Positions 15,893 through 25,010 of a stretch of 64,000 nucleotides of DNA are shown here, one piece after another; position 1 is the stretch's first letter, and every line of letters starts with the position of its first letter. Location of the stretch: assembly GCF_007992095.1 (NCBI RefSeq), contig NZ_BJZP01000006.1:162147-226146 (forward strand), read 5' to 3'. Made by a program: the position numbers and the translations under genes. The notes below the pieces were generated by a model. The model ran no database searches. It saw only the letters and a program-made list of their open reading frames with translations, and was not told the origin of the DNA. Origin of the DNA: Paenirhizobium naphthalenivorans. Its GTDB lineage: Bacteria > Pseudomonadota > Alphaproteobacteria > Rhizobiales > Rhizobiaceae.

Positions 15893-17539
15893 TCAGGCTC
15901 CGGCAACCCTTGCGGCCGGTTCCCAGTCTGCGCCGGGAATGGCCGAAACGAGGCGCCGGGTATATTCGTGCTCGGGTGCGCGGAATATCTTCGCGGGCGG
16001 GCCGTGTTCCACGACGCTTCCCTTGTACATCACGATCACGTTGTCGCAGATCTGGCTGGCCACGCGCAGGTCGTGGGTGATGAAGATCATCGCGACCTTC
16101 ATTTCCTTCTGCACGCGGGCAAGCAGTTCGAGAATCTGCGCCTGGATGGATACATCGAGGGCGGACACCGCTTCATCGGCGACAAGCAATACGGGATCGA
16201 ACATCAGTGCGCGCGCAATACCGATACGCTGACGCTGGCCGCCGGAGAACTCGTGCGGGAAGCGGTCGTAAGCGGCCTCGTCGAGGCCGACGAGCTTGAG
16301 CAGGCGGAAGGCCTTGGTCTTTGCTTCATGCAGTGCAAGACCGTGCGCCACCGGTCCGACCGTCAGAATCCTGCCGATCGTGTGGCGCGGGTTGAGCGAT
16401 GCGAAAGGATCCTGGAAGATCATCTGGATATAGGGTCGGAGCAGGCGGAAGCTCTCTTCGGGCATGTTGGCGATGTCCCGGCCGTCGAAGAGTATTCGTC
16501 CCGCATCCGGCTCCAGAAGTTTCAGCAAAACGCGACCGAGCGAGGATTTTCCCGAACCGCTTTCGCCCACAACGCCGAGGGTCTGGCCCTTGTGAATGGC
16601 AAAACTCACATCGTTGACCGCTTTCACCGTTCGGCCCTTGGCAAAGAAGGTGCCGGAGGTGCGGTATTCCTTTTCCAGATTTTCCACCTGCAACACCACC
16701 GGCGCCTCCTCAACCGCCGAGCGATCGTCACTGCGCATGCGCGGGACGGCGGCCACAAGGCGTTGCGTATAGGGATGCGACGGACGGGTCAGGACCTCAT
16801 CGGCTCCGCCCTGTTCGACCAGAATGCCCTTTTCCATCACGACCACACGATCCGCGATTTCCGCCACCACGCCGAAGTCGTGGGTGATGAACATGACGCT
16901 CATGTTCTTGCGTTTCTGGATCTTGCGAATGAGTTCGAGGATCTGCGCCTGCGTGGTGACGTCGAGCGCGGTCGTCGGCTCGTCGGCGATCAGCACGTCG
17001 GGGTCGAGGGCCAGCGCCATGGCGATCATTACGCGCTGCCGCTGCCCGCCCGAGAGGCGGAAAGGATATTGCATACGCAGCAGCTTCGGGTCCGGAAGGC
17101 CTACTTCCTCCAGCAGTTCGAGTACCTTGGCGGCACGGGTTTCCGGGCTGCCGACGCCATGCGCCTCCATAACCTCGGCAATCTGGTCGCCGATGGTCAT
17201 CAGCGGGTTCAGCGCCGAAAGGGGGTCCTGGAAGATGATAGAGACGGCTTGTCCGCGCAAGGGCCTGATCTTCTCTTCGGGCGTGGAGAGAATGTCCATA
17301 TCCTTGAAAAGAATTTGTCCACCCGTCACTTTGATGGACGGGGCAAGAAGCCCCATGATGGCATTGGCGGTTACCGATTTTCCGGAGCCGGACTCGCCGA
17401 TGATGCACAGGATTTCACCGGCGTTGAGATCGAAGGAAATGTCATGGACCGCATGGGCACGTTCCATCTTGGGAGGCAGGCTGACTGTGAGATGGCGGAC
17501 TGACAGCACCACGTTGGGAGGCATGGACGCTTGCGACAT
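15893..17539 (-). CDS. Dual ABC ATP-binding protein (DppD-DppF fusion), peptide/opine importer
   Basis: 548 residues carrying two complete ATPase domains, as in GsiA/YejF-type proteins. Domain 1 has Walker A GESGSGKSV, signature [15 protein letters not shown] and Walker B DVLIADEPTTALD; domain 2 has GESGSGKSSL, FSGGQRQRIGIARAL and LLVADEAVSALD. ATG 17539 follows AAGGGGAA; the frame extends upstream to 17626 but would run into the operator. It has its own promoter region and must supply energy for the DppBC-like permeases encoded in the following marR-led operon, since no other such ATPase is present. Shared operator motifs support co-regulation. Confidence 0.93.
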   Translation of the reverse strand: MSQASMPPNVVLSVRHLTVSLPPKMERAHAVHDISFDLNAGEILCIIGESGSGKSVTANAIMGLLAPSIKVTGGQILFKDMDILSTPEEKIRPLRGQAVSIIFQDPLSALNPLMTIGDQIAEVMEAHGVGSPETRAAKVLELLEEVGLPDPKLLRMQYPFRLSGGQRQRVMIAMALALDPDVLIADEPTTALDVTTQAQILELIRKIQKRKNMSVMFITHDFGVVAEIADRVVVMEKGILVEQGGADEVLTRPSHPYTQRLVAAVPRMRSDDRSAVEEAPVVLQVENLEKEYRTSGTFFAKGRTVKAVNDVSFAIHKGQTLGVVGESGSGKSSLGRVLLKLLEPDAGRILFDGRDIANMPEESFRLLRPYIQMIFQDPFASLNPRHTIGRILTVGPVAHGLALHEAKTKAFRLLKLVGLDEAAYDRFPHEFSGGQRQRIGIARALMFDPVLLVADEAVSALDVSIQAQILELLARVQKEMKVAMIFITHDLRVASQICDNVIVMYKGSVVEHGPPAKIFRAPEHEYTRRLVSAIPGADWEPAARVAGA

Positions 17540-17605
17540 AGGTTCCCCTTGTTTTCTGGTTTGGTCGCTTTTTTGCCGCGCGGCCTTTTGACCGTCGTCG
17601 ACCTC

Positions 17606-17632
17606 AAAATAGTGGATCACATCCACTATTTT
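17606..17632. promoter_or_regulatory. Perfect palindrome upstream of the dual ATPase gene (putative MarR operator)
   Basis: AAAATAGTGGAT and ATCCACTATTTT are perfect 12-base arms around the trinucleotide CAC, about 67 bases upstream of the ATPase ATG. The inner 9 bases of each arm are the same as those upstream of marR. It is the strongest palindrome in this part of the window. Confidence 0.72.
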
Positions 17633-17761
17633 GTCCAGAGAGCAATGTGCCTTCGCTCAGCCATGAGAGGGTGCATGAAGTAGGCCTGCGCCAACAGGTG
17701 GCCTGATGCTTTGGTCACCCCAAAGTGTGTCGTCGCGGCAAAACCGGTCCTGCCCAGAATG

Positions 17762-18691
17762 TCACCGACTATCATGCTCCGGGGTCCGGCTAAGCTGCTT
17801 GTCCGCCACCAGGCGCACCAACCAGTCGACGAAGACCCGGACCTTGTTACTCAGGTGTCGGTTTGGCGGATAGACGATGTAGAGCGGAATGGGTTCGGTG
17901 CGCCATTCGGGCAGGACGCGGATGAGGTCGCCTTTTTCGAGCGCGTCGGTGGCCATGAAGTAGGGTACCGGAGAGACCCCGAGACCGTTCAATGTCGCCG
18001 CCATATAGCTGCGCGAGTCATTCACCGAAACGACATAGCGCGCGTTGATTTCGAGCTTTTCGCCGGCCCGTTCGAAGTCGAATGTCATAGTACGATTGTT
18101 CTGGGCCATGAAATAGCTGACGCAATGATGCCTTTTCTCCAATTCGGAGGGATGCAGAGGGGTACCGTTCTTCTCCAGGTAGCCCGGTGAGGCGCAAGTG
18201 ATCATCGAGACCTCCGAGACCCGGCGCGCGATCAGCGATTGGTCGGACGGAATGCCGCCGCGCAGGGCACAGTCGACGTTCTCCGCAAGATAATCGACGG
18301 GACGGTCGCCGACGCCAAGATCGACGCGAATATCCGGGAACCGCGCGTGAAAGTCATGTAGGGCCGGGATGACGATCCAGTCGGCAAAGGCGCCCGCCAT
18401 CTCCACCCGAAGTCGGCCGCTGGGCGACAGGTGCGAGTTCGAGAGGCTGGTGTCGAGCTCATCGAGCTGGGAGATGATCTGTGTCGCTCTCTCGTAGTAG
18501 AGCGCCCCATCCGTTGTCACCATGACGCGCCGGGTTGTACGATTCAGCAGCTTGGTGTGAAGGTGCGCCTCCAGTCCCTGAATGAGATTGGTTACCGTCG
18601 CCTTGGGCAGGCTGAGCGCCTCGGCGGCGCGGGTGAAGTTGCCCATCTCCACCACCCGGACGAAGGCGCGCATGGCCGATAGCTGATCCAT
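17762..18691 (-). CDS. LysR family transcriptional regulator
   Basis: 309 residues of standard LTTR architecture: an N-terminal winged HTH (MDQLSAMRAFVRVVEMGNF, with AAEALSLPKATVTNLIQGLE as helix-turn-helix, residues 1-60), a linker helix, then a periplasmic-binding-like effector domain from about residue 90. The sequence is of the CrgA/DsdC-like group (LNRTTRRVMVTTDG). It is transcribed divergently from the alpha/beta-hydrolase-RND operon, and an LTTR-like palindrome (18724-18741) lies 33 bases from its start. It therefore probably controls the efflux pump. Confidence 0.92.
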   Translation of the reverse strand: MDQLSAMRAFVRVVEMGNFTRAAEALSLPKATVTNLIQGLEAHLHTKLLNRTTRRVMVTTDGALYYERATQIISQLDELDTSLSNSHLSPSGRLRVEMAGAFADWIVIPALHDFHARFPDIRVDLGVGDRPVDYLAENVDCALRGGIPSDQSLIARRVSEVSMITCASPGYLEKNGTPLHPSELEKRHHCVSYFMAQNNRTMTFDFERAGEKLEINARYVVSVNDSRSYMAATLNGLGVSPVPYFMATDALEKGDLIRVLPEWRTEPIPLYIVYPPNRHLSNKVRVFVDWLVRLVADKQLSRTPEHDSR

Positions 18692-18723
18692 GTGACAGTT
18701 CCTGTCAGTATGCGATGCGGTAT

Positions 18724-18741
18724 TGTTCGAAATATCGAACA
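18724..18741. promoter_or_regulatory. LysR-type palindrome between lysR and the RND operon
   Basis: TGTTCGA and TCGAACA are perfect 7-base arms with a 4-base centre (AATA), giving the T-N11-A spacing common for LTTR sites. A second, looser repeat (GAAC-tt-GTTC, near 18757-18766) follows on the side of the efflux operon. Confidence 0.6.
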
Positions 18742-18958
18742 GTGCGCTCGGATTTGCGAACTTGTTCAGATTTTTGAATAAAGTAGATTAGGTTTCAAGA
18801 AAAGCAAAGTGTCCGACAGATGGCCAGACCTGCAATCATCGGTCAAAGGGCGATTGAATCGCATTCTTGCTCTCGAAACTCCTGTCGGTCTAGGCGCGCC
18901 TCTTGCGCGACTTCGCTCAAGATTCGAAGCCGCCGGCAAACAAGGAAAGGTGTAGGAA

Positions 18959-19036
18959 ATGCGTTTTCCGCGCTATCTGCCCGTGCCGGTGATGCTCTTC
19001 GTGAGCTTGTTCCTGGCAGCATGGCGTCTGAAGTGA
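18959..19036 (+). pseudogene. Detached signal peptide of the alpha/beta-hydrolase-like lipoprotein (frameshift)
   Basis: ATG 18959, preceded by AAGGTGTAGGAA, encodes 25 residues that look like a bacterial signal peptide, MRFPRYLPVPVMLFVSLFLA, and then stop at 19034-19036. Adding a single base after 19023 would change the final A-A-W into A-A-C and restore the frame into A-S-E-V-T-D-P of the downstream hydrolase. The result would be a perfect lipobox (F-L-A-A-C). The most economical reading is a one-base deletion splitting one lipoprotein gene, or a sequencing error. Confidence 0.55.
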
Positions 19037-19860
19037 CCGATCCGATGCCTGTCGAGATCAAGGACATGACGCTGGACAACTTGACCGTTGGCCGCGTTGC
19101 GGTACGCGTCTATCAGGGGGCGGAGTATGGTAAGGGACCGCCGGTCCTGATCTATTTTCATGGCGGTGCATTTCGCCATGCCGGGCTTGTCGATTGCCCG
19201 ATGGCTGAATGCCTGGCTGGTATAGGCGCGATCGTCGTGGTGCCGGATTACAATGCCCTCGGATCGGTCTTCCCGAAGCCGCTGGAGGTCGGCTTTTCCG
19301 TCTTCACCTATATGGCGAAGAAGCGGGCGGGGTTCGGCGATCGCAAGTCCTTGCTGCTTGTCGGCGGCTCGGAGGCCGGCGGCAATATCGCCGCCGCGGT
19401 CAGTCTCAAGGCCCGTGACCATTTCGCCGACGAACTGGATGGCCAGGTGCTGGTCTCGCCGCTGCTCGACCCCTTCATGGGAACGCCTTCGTTCCGCAAG
19501 GCCGAGGCGATCGGCATGCGGGACCTCTGGGCGGACGGCTGGAGCCACTACCTGAGCGGCGGCGTCTGTCACCCCTATGCCGCGCCGTCCGCCTGTTCTC
19601 GACTGTCGGGAATTGCGCCGGCGCTGCTGCTTTCTTCGCAGGACGACCCGCTTCTCGACGAGACCCTCAACTACGCTCAGCGACTGAAAAGCGCGGGCGT
19701 CGAGGTTCGACAGCATGTCCTTCCCGCCGGGACAGGCTGGCCATCGGTATACGGCGGGAAAACGGAGGAAGCCCCGAGTTGGCAAGAGAGCGCAAGCAGC
19801 CAATTCGCAAGTTTCGTACGCGACATCGGGATTCAAAGATCTGATTTGAAGCCCCTTTAG
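19021..19860 (+). CDS. Alpha/beta-hydrolase-fold protein associated with an RND efflux operon
   Basis: 279 residues from ATG 19021. The oxyanion-hole motif LIYFHGGAF of hormone-sensitive-lipase-like hydrolases is at about residues 42-50. The nucleophile elbow is unusual: LLVGGSEAGGNIAAA instead of the standard G-D-S-A-G-G, and no clear catalytic His motif follows (C-terminal segment HVLPAGTGWPSVY). It may therefore be catalytically altered. The longer in-frame extension to 18820 has implausible composition; the true N-terminus is more likely the signal peptide at 18959, now out of frame. It lies 55 bases before the RND adaptor gene and is probably co-transcribed with the pump. Confidence 0.78.
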   Translation: MASEVTDPMPVEIKDMTLDNLTVGRVAVRVYQGAEYGKGPPVLIYFHGGAFRHAGLVDCPMAECLAGIGAIVVVPDYNALGSVFPKPLEVGFSVFTYMAKKRAGFGDRKSLLLVGGSEAGGNIAAAVSLKARDHFADELDGQVLVSPLLDPFMGTPSFRKAEAIGMRDLWADGWSHYLSGGVCHPYAAPSACSRLSGIAPALLLSSQDDPLLDETLNYAQRLKSAGVEVRQHVLPAGTGWPSVYGGKTEEAPSWQESASSQFASFVRDIGIQRSDLKPL

Positions 19861-19915
19861 ACCACTTAGACCATTTGATCACATGCGGCACCCCAAGGCC
19901 GCAAGGAGCTAGACC

Positions 19916-21115
19916 ATGATAAGGAAAGCAAAGCGCTGGGCCCTCGCGGGCACCGGCCTGGGACTGGCTGCGTCCATTTCGGCAGCCGCACTGTTCCTCG
20001 ACCTGCCTTTCAGCAGGGCAGCCGCGGAGACGAAGGAAGCGGGCGCCGCCGCCGCCCCGCCGGCGACACCCGTCACCGTCGCCGTGGTGCAGAGCCGCGA
20101 CGTCACCACCTGGCAGGAATTCTCCGGCCGGCTGGAAGCCGTCGACCGTGTCGAGATTCGCCCTCGGGTCGGCGGCGCGATCCAGTCCGTCAATTTCCGC
20201 GAGGGCGCGTTGGTGAAGGCCGGAGACCTCCTCTTCACCATCGATCCCGCGCCTTATGAGGCGACCGTTGCCCAGGCCGCCGGGCAGGTCGCCTCCGCGG
20301 AAGCCAAGGTGGCGCTGGCGAACACCGAACTCGATCGCGGCCGCCGTCTTGCGAGCAACCGCACGATCTCGCAGAGCGATCTGGACCAGCGTCAGAACGC
20401 GGTCGCCGAAGCCGAAGCGGCGCTGAAGACCGCACAGGCCGTTCTTCGTTCCGCCGTGCTCGAGCTCGACTACACCAAGGTCCGCGCGCCGGTGTCCGGC
20501 CGAGCAGGCAAAGTCGCGATCACCGCGGGCAACCTCGTTGCCGCCGGCTCCACCTCCTCGGCGCTGACGACCCTGGTGTCGGCCGATCCGATCTATGCGA
20601 GCTTCAACGCCAGCGAGGAGATTGTCGCACGGGCGCTCTCGCGCCTTCCGGCGACCGACGGTGCGCTGCCGCCGATCGACCAGATTCCGGTCGAGATCGG
20701 CACGCTTGCCGACGAGGGCACCCCGATCAAGGGTAAGTTGCAACTGATCGGCAACGAGGTGGATGCATCGAGCGGCACCATCGCGGTCCGTGCCGTGATC
20801 GACAATCCGCAAGGCCTGCTGATCCCCGGCCAGTTCGTGCGCATCCGCATGGGCGAACCGCGACCGGACAGGAAGATCCTCGTCAGCGAACGGGCGATCG
20901 GAACCGACCAGGACAAGAAGTTCGTCTTTGTCGTCGATGCCGACAACAAGGTGTCCTATCGACCTGTCGAACTCGGCAGCAGTGCCGATGGCAAGCGGAT
21001 CGTTGTGAGCGGCCTTGCCGATGGCGACAAGGTGATCGTCAACGGGTTGCAGCGCGTGCGTCCGGGCGCCCTGGTCGATCCGCAGACCAAAGAGGCCGTT
21101 GCGGTTGTGAACTGA
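19916..21115 (+). CDS. RND efflux transporter periplasmic adaptor (membrane fusion protein)
   Basis: 399 residues. An N-terminal membrane/signal segment (about 8-30) is followed by the barrel-sandwich lipoyl hybrid (VEIRPRVGGAIQSVNFREG, and VRAPVSGRAGKVAITAGNLV on the other side of the helical hairpin), then beta-barrel and membrane-proximal domains. HlyD_D23/AcrA-type family. It links the RND pump to an outer-membrane channel, which is not encoded here. ATG 19916 is preceded by AAGGAG. The partner pump gene begins 118 bases downstream. Confidence 0.94.
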   Translation: MIRKAKRWALAGTGLGLAASISAAALFLDLPFSRAAAETKEAGAAAAPPATPVTVAVVQSRDVTTWQEFSGRLEAVDRVEIRPRVGGAIQSVNFREGALVKAGDLLFTIDPAPYEATVAQAAGQVASAEAKVALANTELDRGRRLASNRTISQSDLDQRQNAVAEAEAALKTAQAVLRSAVLELDYTKVRAPVSGRAGKVAITAGNLVAAGSTSSALTTLVSADPIYASFNASEEIVARALSRLPATDGALPPIDQIPVEIGTLADEGTPIKGKLQLIGNEVDASSGTIAVRAVIDNPQGLLIPGQFVRIRMGEPRPDRKILVSERAIGTDQDKKFVFVVDADNKVSYRPVELGSSADGKRIVVSGLADGDKVIVNGLQRVRPGALVDPQTKEAVAVVN

Positions 21116-21233
21116 CCTGTCGGCGGGGCACAGGCGCCCCGCCTTTTTCCGCATTGCATCTGATCCGCTGGTGGGCCTCGTCCCACCGGCCCGGGCCGCA
21201 TTGTCAAAATTTCACCCTGGAGAGGGCTTCGAA

Positions 21234-24200
21234 ATGAGTATTTCCCGCTTCTTTGTCGACCGGCCGGTGTTCGCAGCCGTCCTGTCGATCCTGATCGTCG
21301 TCGCAGGTCTGATCGGCATGCGCTCGCTGCCGATCTCGGAATATCCGGAGGTCGTACCGCCATCCATCGTCGTGCGTGCGGTCTATCCCGGCGCCAACCC
21401 CGTGGTCATCTCCGAGACGGTGGCGACTCCGCTCGAGGAGCAGATCAATGGCGTCGACGACATGCTCTACATGAACAGCCAGGCGACGTCCGACGGCGTG
21501 CTGACGCTGACCGTAACCTTCAAGCTCGGCACGGATCCGGACAAGGCCCAGCAGCTCGTGCAGAACCGCGTCTCGCAGGCCGAGCCGCGCCTTCCGGCGG
21601 AGGTGCGCGCGATCGGCGTCACCACGGTCAAGAGTTCGCCGGACTTCATCATGGTGGTGAACCTGGTCTCGACCACCGACCGCTATGACGTGACCTATCT
21701 GCGCAACTACGCGACGCTGAACATCAAGGACCGTCTCGCCCGCATCGAGGGCGCCGGCCAGGTTCAGGTCTTCGGCGCCGGCGACTACGCCATGCGCGTC
21801 TGGATCGATCCGCAAAAGGCGGCCGAACACGCGCTTGCCGCAAGCGACATAACCAATGCCATCCGCCAGCAGAACGTGCAGGCCGCGGCCGGCATCATCG
21901 GTGCGTCCCCCAGCCCGAGCGGCGTCGAACTTCAGCTCAACGTCAATGCCCAGGGCCGTCTCAGCACGCCTGAGGAATTCGGCGAGATCATCGTCAAGAC
22001 GGGCAATGAGGGCGAGATCACACGCCTCAGGGACGTCGCCCGCATCGAGATGGGTGCGGCCGACTATACGCTGCGTTCGCTGCTCGACGGCCAGCCGGCG
22101 GTCGCCATTGCCGTCCTTCAGGCGCCTGGTTCCAATGCGATCGAAATCGCCGACAATGTGCGCGCCACCATGGACCAGCTTCAGCTCGCCATGCCGGACG
22201 GCGTGAAATACGAGATCGTCTACGACACCACGGAGTTCGTGCGCGCGTCGATCGAGAAGGTCGTCGACACGCTTCTGGAGGCGGTTGCCCTCGTCGTTCT
22301 CGTCGTCATCCTCTTCCTGCAAACCTGGCGCGCGTCGATCATCCCGCTGATCGCCGTGCCGGTCTCGATCATCGGCACCTTTGCCGTGATGTATGCCTTC
22401 GGCTTCTCGATCAATGCGCTGACGCTGTTCGGGCTGGTGCTCGCCATCGGCATCGTGGTGGACGACGCGATCGTCGTCGTCGAGAACGTCGAGCGCAATA
22501 TCGAGAACGGGCTGTCACCGCGCGAGGCGACCTATCGCGCGATGCGGGAAGTCTCCGGGCCGATCATCGCCATCGCGCTGGTGCTCGTTGCGGTCTTCGT
22601 ACCGCTCGCCTTCATCAGCGGCCTTTCCGGCCAGTTCTACCGCCAGTTCGCGCTGACCATCGCCATCTCGACGGTCATCTCCGCCATCAACTCGCTGACC
22701 CTGTCTCCGGCCCTGGCTGCCCTCCTGCTGAAGGATCACCATGCGCCCAAGGACTGGCTGACGCGGGCCATGGATCGGGTCTTCGGCTGGTTCTTCCGTG
22801 GCTTCAACCGGGCCTTCGGTGCCGCATCGAACGGCTACGGCCGCAGCGTCGGCGGTCTCCTGTCGCGCAAGTCGCTGGTCATGGTCGTCTATCTCGCGCT
22901 GATCGGCGCCACCTATGCCGTCTTCAATGCTGTTCCGGGCGGCTTCGTCCCGGCGCAGGACAAGCAGTATCTCATCGGCTTTGCGCAATTGCCGGACGGT
23001 GCGACGCTCGATCGGACGGAAGAGGTCATCAAGCGGATGAGCGACATCGCGCTGGAACAGCCGGGCGTGGCTCATGCCATTGCCTTCCCTGGCCTGTCGA
23101 TCAACGGCTTCACCATCGGCTCCAATTCGGGCATCGTCTTTGCGGTTCTCGACGATTTCGCTGAACGCACGACGCCCGAGCTGTCCGGTGGCGCCATCGC
23201 CATGCAGCTGAACCAGAAGTTCGCCGGCATCCAGGACGCCTTCATCGCCATGTTCCCGCCGCCGCCGGTCAACGGCCTCGGCTCCACCGGCGGCTTCAAG
23301 CTGCAGATCGAAGACCGCGCCGGTCTCGGCTACCAGGCGCTGGACGAAGCGACCAAGGCTTTCCTCGGCAAGGCATACCAGACGCCGGAACTCGCGGGCC
23401 TGTTCTCCAGTTTCCAGATCAACGTGCCGCAGCTCTATGCCGATCTCGACCGTTCCAAAGCGGAACAGCTCGGTGTGTCGGTGACGGACGTGTTCGAAAC
23501 GCTGCAGATCTATCTCGGCTCGCTCTACGTCAACGACTTCAATGCCTTCGGCCGCACCTACAGCGTCCGCGTCCAGGCCGATGCCGCCTTCCGGGCGAGG
23601 CCCGAGGATATCGGCCAGCTCAAGGTGCGCTCGCGCACCGGGCAGATGATCCCGCTTTCGGCCCTGTTGAAGGTCGACAGCACCACGGGACCGGAGCGCA
23701 CCACGCGCTATAACGGCTTCCTTTCCGCCGACATCAATGGCGGCCCGGCGCCGGGCTTTTCGTCGGGCCAGGCACAGGCGGCGATCGAGCGCATTGCCGA
23801 CGAGACGCTGCCGAACGGCATCACCTTCGAATGGACGGACCTGACCTATCAGCAGATCCTGGCCGGCAATTCGAGCATCTTCGTCTTTCCGCTCGCCCTG
23901 CTGCTCGTCTATCTGGTGTTGGCGGCGCAGTACGAGAGCCTGACCTTGCCGATCGCGATCGTCATGATCGTGCCCATGGGCGTGCTCGCGGCGCTGGCCG
24001 GCGTCTGGTACACGGGCGGGGACAACAACATCTTCACCCAGATCGGCCTCATGGTGCTCGTGGGTCTATCGGCGAAGAATGCGATCCTGATCGTCGAATT
24101 CGCCCGGGAACTGGAGTTCGAGGGCCGAACGCCGGTGCAGGCGGCGATCGAGGCAAGCCGGCTCCGCCTGCGGCCGATCCTCATGACGTCGATGGCCTTC

Positions 24201-24434
24201 ATCATGGGCGTCGTGCCCCTGGTGCTATCGACCGGCGCCGGTGCAGAAATGCGCGCCGCGATGGGACTGGCCGTCTTCTCCGGCATGATCGGCGTCACCT
24301 TCTTCGGCATCTTCATGACGCCGGTCTTCTACGTGCTTCTGCGCCGCCTCACCGGCAATCGCCCGCTGGTACAGCACAACGAAGATGTGCCGTTTGAAGA
24401 TGGAGCGCAAGCCCATCGCATCGCTGCGGAATAG
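21234..24434 (+). CDS. RND efflux transporter inner-membrane pump (AcrB/MexB-like, HAE1)
   Basis: 1066 residues, the normal size for HAE-RND pumps. It opens with MSISRFFVDRPVFAAVLSIL, the standard first helix. The proton-relay aspartates are present in IGIVVDDAIVVVENVERN (helix 4) and the conserved Lys in LSAKNAILIVEFA (helix 10). Two large porter/docking loops lie between the helices. ATG 21234 was chosen because GGAGAGG lies upstream; the frame extends to 21171 without homology. It exports amphiphilic toxic compounds by proton antiport. Regulation is probably by the divergent LysR protein. Confidence 0.96.
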   Translation: MSISRFFVDRPVFAAVLSILIVVAGLIGMRSLPISEYPEVVPPSIVVRAVYPGANPVVISETVATPLEEQINGVDDMLYMNSQATSDGVLTLTVTFKLGTDPDKAQQLVQNRVSQAEPRLPAEVRAIGVTTVKSSPDFIMVVNLVSTTDRYDVTYLRNYATLNIKDRLARIEGAGQVQVFGAGDYAMRVWIDPQKAAEHALAASDITNAIRQQNVQAAAGIIGASPSPSGVELQLNVNAQGRLSTPEEFGEIIVKTGNEGEITRLRDVARIEMGAADYTLRSLLDGQPAVAIAVLQAPGSNAIEIADNVRATMDQLQLAMPDGVKYEIVYDTTEFVRASIEKVVDTLLEAVALVVLVVILFLQTWRASIIPLIAVPVSIIGTFAVMYAFGFSINALTLFGLVLAIGIVVDDAIVVVENVERNIENGLSPREATYRAMREVSGPIIAIALVLVAVFVPLAFISGLSGQFYRQFALTIAISTVISAINSLTLSPALAALLLKDHHAPKDWLTRAMDRVFGWFFRGFNRAFGAASNGYGRSVGGLLSRKSLVMVVYLALIGATYAVFNAVPGGFVPAQDKQYLIGFAQLPDGATLDRTEEVIKRMSDIALEQPGVAHAIAFPGLSINGFTIGSNSGIVFAVLDDFAERTTPELSGGAIAMQLNQKFAGIQDAFIAMFPPPPVNGLGSTGGFKLQIEDRAGLGYQALDEATKAFLGKAYQTPELAGLFSSFQINVPQLYADLDRSKAEQLGVSVTDVFETLQIYLGSLYVNDFNAFGRTYSVRVQADAAFRARPEDIGQLKVRSRTGQMIPLSALLKVDSTTGPERTTRYNGFLSADINGGPAPGFSSGQAQAAIERIADETLPNGITFEWTDLTYQQILAGNSSIFVFPLALLLVYLVLAAQYESLTLPIAIVMIVPMGVLAALAGVWYTGGDNNIFTQIGLMVLVGLSAKNAILIVEFARELEFEGRTPVQAAIEASRLRLRPILMTSMAFIMGVVPLVLSTGAGAEMRAAMGLAVFSGMIGVTFFGIFMTPVFYVLLRRLTGNRPLVQHNEDVPFEDGAQAHRIAAE

Positions 24435-25010
24435 GAGGTGTGAAGCAGACAGCAGGAGGCGATGTCTCTTTGAAGACGTCTTGCCGCTCGTGGTGAACCA
24501 GATCAGTGCGTGATGATCGAGCGGCAGAACATCAGCCTACGTGGTGGCCACCCCGGAGAACAACCCACGGGTTTCGGTTCAGGCAGACACGCAGCCTGAC
24601 CGAGCTCGCGGGCCGGTTCTTCGCCGGTTTCCACCCACGACCGGAAACGGCTTGTCGCGCAGGGGACATGACGTTGGGCGCCTTCTTGCCGCGAATCTCC
24701 AGCGTTAGGCATTGCGGAGCTTGGCAAGCTTTGCCACTGCCCACATGTCGTTGAACGTCCAAGATCTTGCCGGCATCGGCGGCGGAGCCGGACGAGATCA
24801 AAATCGTCGACGACCGCTATGGCGCTTTTGGGCGAGCGCGGATCGATCGCTGAACTGCGCCGGCCGGAACGTCTTGTTTCCTTCTATCTATCGAGGGCAT
24901 GGGAAAGGGACATCGGCCGATTGATGAGGTATGTATCATGGCAAGTTCCTCATGCCGCTCAGCGATTTTCCAGCTGTGGTTCCCTTGGCGGCTTTAGCCG
25001 GAGAGACCGT
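24435..25010. other. 576-base gap with decayed coding sequence, no intact gene
   Basis: No convincing gene is present. Short stretches look like former protein C-termini: on the minus strand a frame ending at 24705 encodes TFNDMWAVAKLAKLRNA and a stop, and on the plus strand around 24790-24850 a frame encodes EIKIVDDRYGAFG. None is long enough to assign. No transposase motif or terminal repeat was seen. Confidence 0.4.

Noticed and set aside
19667..21154. 495-codon minus-strand frame opposite the RND adaptor
   Set aside because: Antisense shadow; the plus strand encodes a complete membrane fusion protein with lipoyl motifs.
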